Part shown: piece by piece, positions 10,438 through 12,321 of the stretch
How positions within the stretch are numbered: position 1 is the stretch's first letter
Layout: every line of letters begins with the position of its first letter
NCBI GenBank assembly: GCA_030836325.1
Contig: JAURQC010000002.1
Span: 1-12,321, forward strand
DNA length: 12,321 nucleotides
DNA from: Candidatus Nanopelagicales bacterium
GTDB lineage: Bacteria > Actinomycetota > Actinomycetes > S36-B12
Direction: 5' to 3'
Notes under the pieces: generated by a model
The model's input: only the letters and a program-made list of their open reading frames with translations
What the model was told of the DNA's origin: nothing
Database searches by the model: none
Position numbers and translations under genes: made by a program

Positions 10438-10483
10438 GGATGAGTCGGCGGCCGCCCTTGCGGGCGGGAAACGGCTAGGACTG

Positions 10484-10510
10484 TTGGCAGTCTCACGGGG
10501 AGAGTGCCAA
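10484..10510. promoter_or_regulatory. Second, diverged CIRCE operator near the groES transcription start
   Basis: TTGGCAGTC-N9-GAGTGCCAA has the exact 9-9-9 geometry of CIRCE, with two differences from the consensus in the left half (A to G, C to G) and one in the right half (T to C). It overlaps the predicted groES start of transcription (near 10509) and the early leader. It is tandem to the better CIRCE at 10530-10556. Confidence 0.65.
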
Positions 10511-10515
10511 CGCAA

Positions 10516-10544
10516 ACAGTACGCGGGAGTTAGCACTCTGTCAA
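10516..10544 (-). promoter_or_regulatory. Predicted groES-groEL promoter
   Basis: On the minus strand, a consensus TTGACA (-35, 10544-10539) and TACTGT (-10, 10521-10516, TAnnnT type) are 17 bp apart. The -35 box lies inside the spacer of the CIRCE at 10530-10556, and the start point would fall at about 10509 inside the second CIRCE. HrcA bound at either site would be expected to block RNA polymerase. Confidence 0.75.
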
Positions 10545-10556
10545 TTCGAGTGCCAA
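10530..10556. promoter_or_regulatory. CIRCE operator (HrcA binding site)
   Basis: TTAGCACTC-N9-GAGTGCCAA matches the CIRCE consensus TTAGCACTC-N9-GAGTGCTAA with a single T-to-C change. CIRCE is bound by the repressor HrcA, which releases groE and dnaK-type operons on heat shock. It covers the groES -35 region and also lies 26 bp upstream of the divergent methyltransferase start, so it could affect both. Confidence 0.93.
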
Positions 10557-10582
10557 GCGCGTCGGCTGCCAGGATCCCCCAC

Positions 10583-11851
10583 ATGAGCGCCGATCGCGAG
10601 GTTCCTGGACTCGTCCGTCTCGCTCGCATGCCCGTCGATGCCAGGCACGACCTCCTGGACTCCGCATCGGTCACGCTGGCATCCACGTCCGACCCCCTAA
10701 CCGCGATCAACCTCCTGCGCCGAGAACACCCCCAATGGGACGCCGACCTGTGCTCCGCAGTCCTCACCCAGTACGAACTCAGGGTCTTGGGTGCCCGGCG
10801 AGGCCTGCTCGCACCCGGATCCCAGATCCTTGCTACACCGGTTGGTCTGGAACAGGCCAGCCGGCCCGAAGTGGCGGCCAGGCGAGCTCGAATGCTGATC
10901 TCCACCGGCGTCCGCAGCGTTATCGATGCAAGCGCCGGCATCGGCATAGATGCTTGCGCCTTCGCAGAGGCTGGGCTGGACGTCATCGCCATTGACAACG
11001 ATCCGACTACGGCAGAGGTCTGCGCCGCCAATCTTGCAAGGGTCACAGACTCAGCGCAGGTGGTCACCGCCGATGCCACGCAACCGGGCCTACTTGAGAG
11101 CATTGGGACCGGCCGGTCCGCGGCATCCCGACTTTCCGGACCTATCGCGGTCTTTGTCGACCCAGCCCGCCGCAGCGGCGCCCGTCCGGTAGACGGATCA
11201 CGGGCTCATCCAGAGCGAGACCCCGAGCGCTGGTCTCCTCCGTGGTCGTTCGTGGAGTCGCTGCGTGATCGCTTTGAGGTGGTCGCGGCGAAGGCCCCGG
11301 GTTCTTTCACACCAGGGGCCGGCTGGTCCTGCGAGTGGCTGGGCGTGGCCGACTACACCGCCGAATGCTCGTTGTTTTCATCCACTCCCGATGCTTTTGT
11401 CGCAGCCCGGCAGGCCACGCTGCTCCCTGAAGCGTCCAACTCCGATCCGCTCACCTACCCGGCTCGCGATAGCTCCGCCCCGGTCGGCCCGGTTGGTGAT
11501 TACCTCGGCGAACCACACCCCGCCTTACACCGGTGTCTGCCAGCACTGTGCCAACTCGGGTGCCACCTTGTTCACGAAAGGAGCACGTGGCTCAGCACCG
11601 ACCTGCTTACAGTTACCCAGGCCACACCCGGGGTTCGCTGGTACCGGGTCATCGACACCGCGCCCATCAAAGACATGAACAGGTGTGCAACAGCCAACGG
11701 CGTCGATGCAGTCGCGATCAAGTGCAAGGAGTCCAGGACGCCATTGAGCACGTTGCGAAAGAAGATCGCGCTACCCGACGGCGACCGCTACGCAATCGTC
11801 TTGACGCCGGGAAGCACCGATGCCCACCTCGTCGAACGACTCGACCAGTAG
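10583..11851 (+). CDS. Class I SAM-dependent methyltransferase with probable THUMP-like C-terminal domain
   Basis: This 422-residue protein has a Rossmann methyltransferase core in the middle. SAM motif I is VIDASAGIGIDA (113-124, with Asp115, Gly119, Gly121 and Asp123). An acidic motif II, VIAIDND, is at 134-140. The motif IV-like VFVDPARRSGAR (190-201) carries DPARR in place of an amino-methyltransferase DPPY/NPPY. The stretch AAKAPGSFTPG (235-245) and the basic C-terminus (about 355-422, with AIKCKESRTPLSTLRKKIALPDG) resemble the THUMP-like domain family fused to such enzymes, which suggests an RNA substrate. The target is unknown to me. The frame is open back to 10427, but that would run through both CIRCE sites. 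ATG 10583 starts the recognisable protein, with a weak AGGA upstream. It is divergent from groES. No symbol is assigned. Confidence 0.8.
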   Translation: MSADREVPGLVRLARMPVDARHDLLDSASVTLASTSDPLTAINLLRREHPQWDADLCSAVLTQYELRVLGARRGLLAPGSQILATPVGLEQASRPEVAARRARMLISTGVRSVIDASAGIGIDACAFAEAGLDVIAIDNDPTTAEVCAANLARVTDSAQVVTADATQPGLLESIGTGRSAASRLSGPIAVFVDPARRSGARPVDGSRAHPERDPERWSPPWSFVESLRDRFEVVAAKAPGSFTPGAGWSCEWLGVADYTAECSLFSSTPDAFVAARQATLLPEASNSDPLTYPARDSSAPVGPVGDYLGEPHPALHRCLPALCQLGCHLVHERSTWLSTDLLTVTQATPGVRWYRVIDTAPIKDMNRCATANGVDAVAIKCKESRTPLSTLRKKIALPDGDRYAIVLTPGSTDAHLVERLDQ

Positions 11852-11859
11852 GCCAGGTA

Positions 11860-11932
11860 ACCGAAACCTCTGGTCGCCGTCAAAAAGCTCGCCTCTTTGT
11901 GACGGCAACTGCAGGTTTCGGTGCAAGAGGCG
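11860..11932. terminator. Nested and competing inverted repeats between convergent genes
   Basis: An outer 10-bp pair (11860-11869 with 11913-11922, ACCGAAACCT) encloses an inner 12-bp pair with one mismatch (11876-11887 with 11895-11906, GCCGTCAAAAAG). A third 8-bp pair (CGCCTCTT at 11890-11897 with AAGAGGCG at 11925-11932) overlaps the inner and outer structures and is mutually exclusive with the inner stem. Read on the minus strand, the third stem is followed within 3 nt by TTTTT. The region probably terminates the methyltransferase (+) and deacetylase (-) transcripts. Confidence 0.65.
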
Positions 11933-11933
11933 A

Positions 11934-12320
11934 TCAATTCAGGCGCGGTAGATAGTCGGCGAGATCGGCCGGGGTGAGTCCGGCCTTTCGGGCAGCACGC
12001 AGTGCGGCGCGCAAGTCCTTGTCTAAATCCTTGCCGTAGTGCAACAAAATTATTGAGCCGTTGCGCAGTTTCCCGTTGCGGTAGGAGATCTCGCCATGGT
12101 CGATCACGGTGTCCCACATGACGATGCGTTGGATGCCGCATCGTCGAGCAACCGCACGAACGCGAGGACTGTCCGCGGAAACGCCGTACGGCGGACGCAG
12201 CATCCACGCTGCTTCATCGAACTCCCGCGCGATCTTGCGCTGGGTATAACAGATCTCGTGATCGAGATCAGTGGAGATTTTTGCGAACGAAGCATGGGTG
12301 GCGCTGTGATTTTGAACCGA
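11934..12320 (-). CDS. Polysaccharide deacetylase (NodB domain), 5' partial
   Basis: These are the C-terminal 128 residues of a carbohydrate esterase family 4 enzyme, which removes acetyl groups from N-acetylglucosamine-type sugars, for example in peptidoglycan. The frame is open to the right edge of the window and upstream of the first internal ATG (12203), so the true start lies outside. NodB motifs are visible in order: metal-binding NHSATHASF (H-S-x-x-H, near the edge), RPPYG (motif 3), MWDTVIDHG in the place of motif 4, and ILLHYG (motif 5, leucine-histidine). The catalytic-base aspartate motif (TFDD) would lie to the right and is not seen, nor is any signal peptide. The first gene upstream is unknown. 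It converges on the methyltransferase gene. The substrate is not determinable here. Confidence 0.9.
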   Translation of the reverse strand, partial: SVQNHSATHASFAKISTDLDHEICYTQRKIAREFDEAAWMLRPPYGVSADSPRVRAVARRCGIQRIVMWDTVIDHGEISYRNGKLRNGSIILLHYGKDLDKDLRAALRAARKAGLTPADLADYLPRLN

Positions 12321-12321
12321 A

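Noticed and set aside
10425..10496. Upstream start for groES at 10496
   Set aside because: The extension has no family counterpart and lies upstream of a clear GGAGG and GTG start.
10427..10582. Upstream extension of the methyltransferase to 10427
   Set aside because: The extra 52 residues would be encoded by the CIRCE operators and the groES promoter and do not look like protein sequence of the family.
10258..11103. A 281-codon minus-strand frame running over groES, the CIRCE sites and the methyltransferase
   Set aside because: It covers regulatory DNA and two convincing genes in another frame, and shows no motif of its own.

Overview
This window is a stretch of actinobacterial chromosome. 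The evidence is a WhiB-family protein (a family restricted to Actinobacteria), a GroEL with a His-rich C-terminus beside groES, the guaB/guaB3 pair, GTG start codons, and GC-rich sequence (around 60% by eye). The gene order choD-like / guaB3 / guaB / whiB3-type / groEL1-type / groES matches the order I know from the Mycobacterium tuberculosis chromosome around whiB3. Here it is changed by a gabD2-like gene between choD and guaB3, a MerR-type regulator upstream of guaB, and a methyltransferase gene rather than tsaD beyond groES. This looks like an ordinary, vertically inherited housekeeping region. I see no insertion sequence, prophage, CRISPR array, tRNA or rRNA.

Layout. Positions 1-641 hold the 3' part of an FAD-binding subunit gene of the CO dehydrogenase/xanthine dehydrogenase family (+). 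It ends at a perfect 17-bp hairpin (653-690) shared with the convergent minus-strand block. On the minus strand, read right to left, the order is: MerR/B12-binding-like regulator (7752-6736), guaB (6722-5226), guaB3 (5223-4111), a 142-bp gap with a hairpin, gabD2-like aldehyde dehydrogenase (start probably 3968, end 2436), then choD-like GMC oxidoreductase (2427-694). Gaps of 13, 2 and 8 bp suggest two operons: regulator-guaB-guaB3 and gabD2-choD. The whiB3-like gene (7918-8214, +) diverges from the regulator and has a good promoter. It meets groEL convergently at a 14-bp hairpin (8282-8314).

The groES-groEL operon runs on the minus strand (10424-8347). Its sigma-70-type promoter sits between and within two tandem CIRCE elements, the binding sites of the heat-shock repressor HrcA. 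The groES-groEL gap contains two GC-rich stem-loops. A class I SAM-dependent methyltransferase with a likely THUMP-like C-terminus (10583-11851, +) diverges from groES. It converges on the 3' part of a NodB-type polysaccharide deacetylase (11934 to the window edge, -) across nested, competing inverted repeats.

Together the window combines guanine nucleotide synthesis, redox sensing, heat-shock chaperonins and two oxidoreductases. No intergenic stretch exceeds 300 bp. The points most worth checking are the possibly cobalamin- or light-sensing regulator in front of guaB, the tandem CIRCE layout, the intercistronic groES-groEL hairpins, and the four-cysteine cluster in the GMC oxidoreductase.
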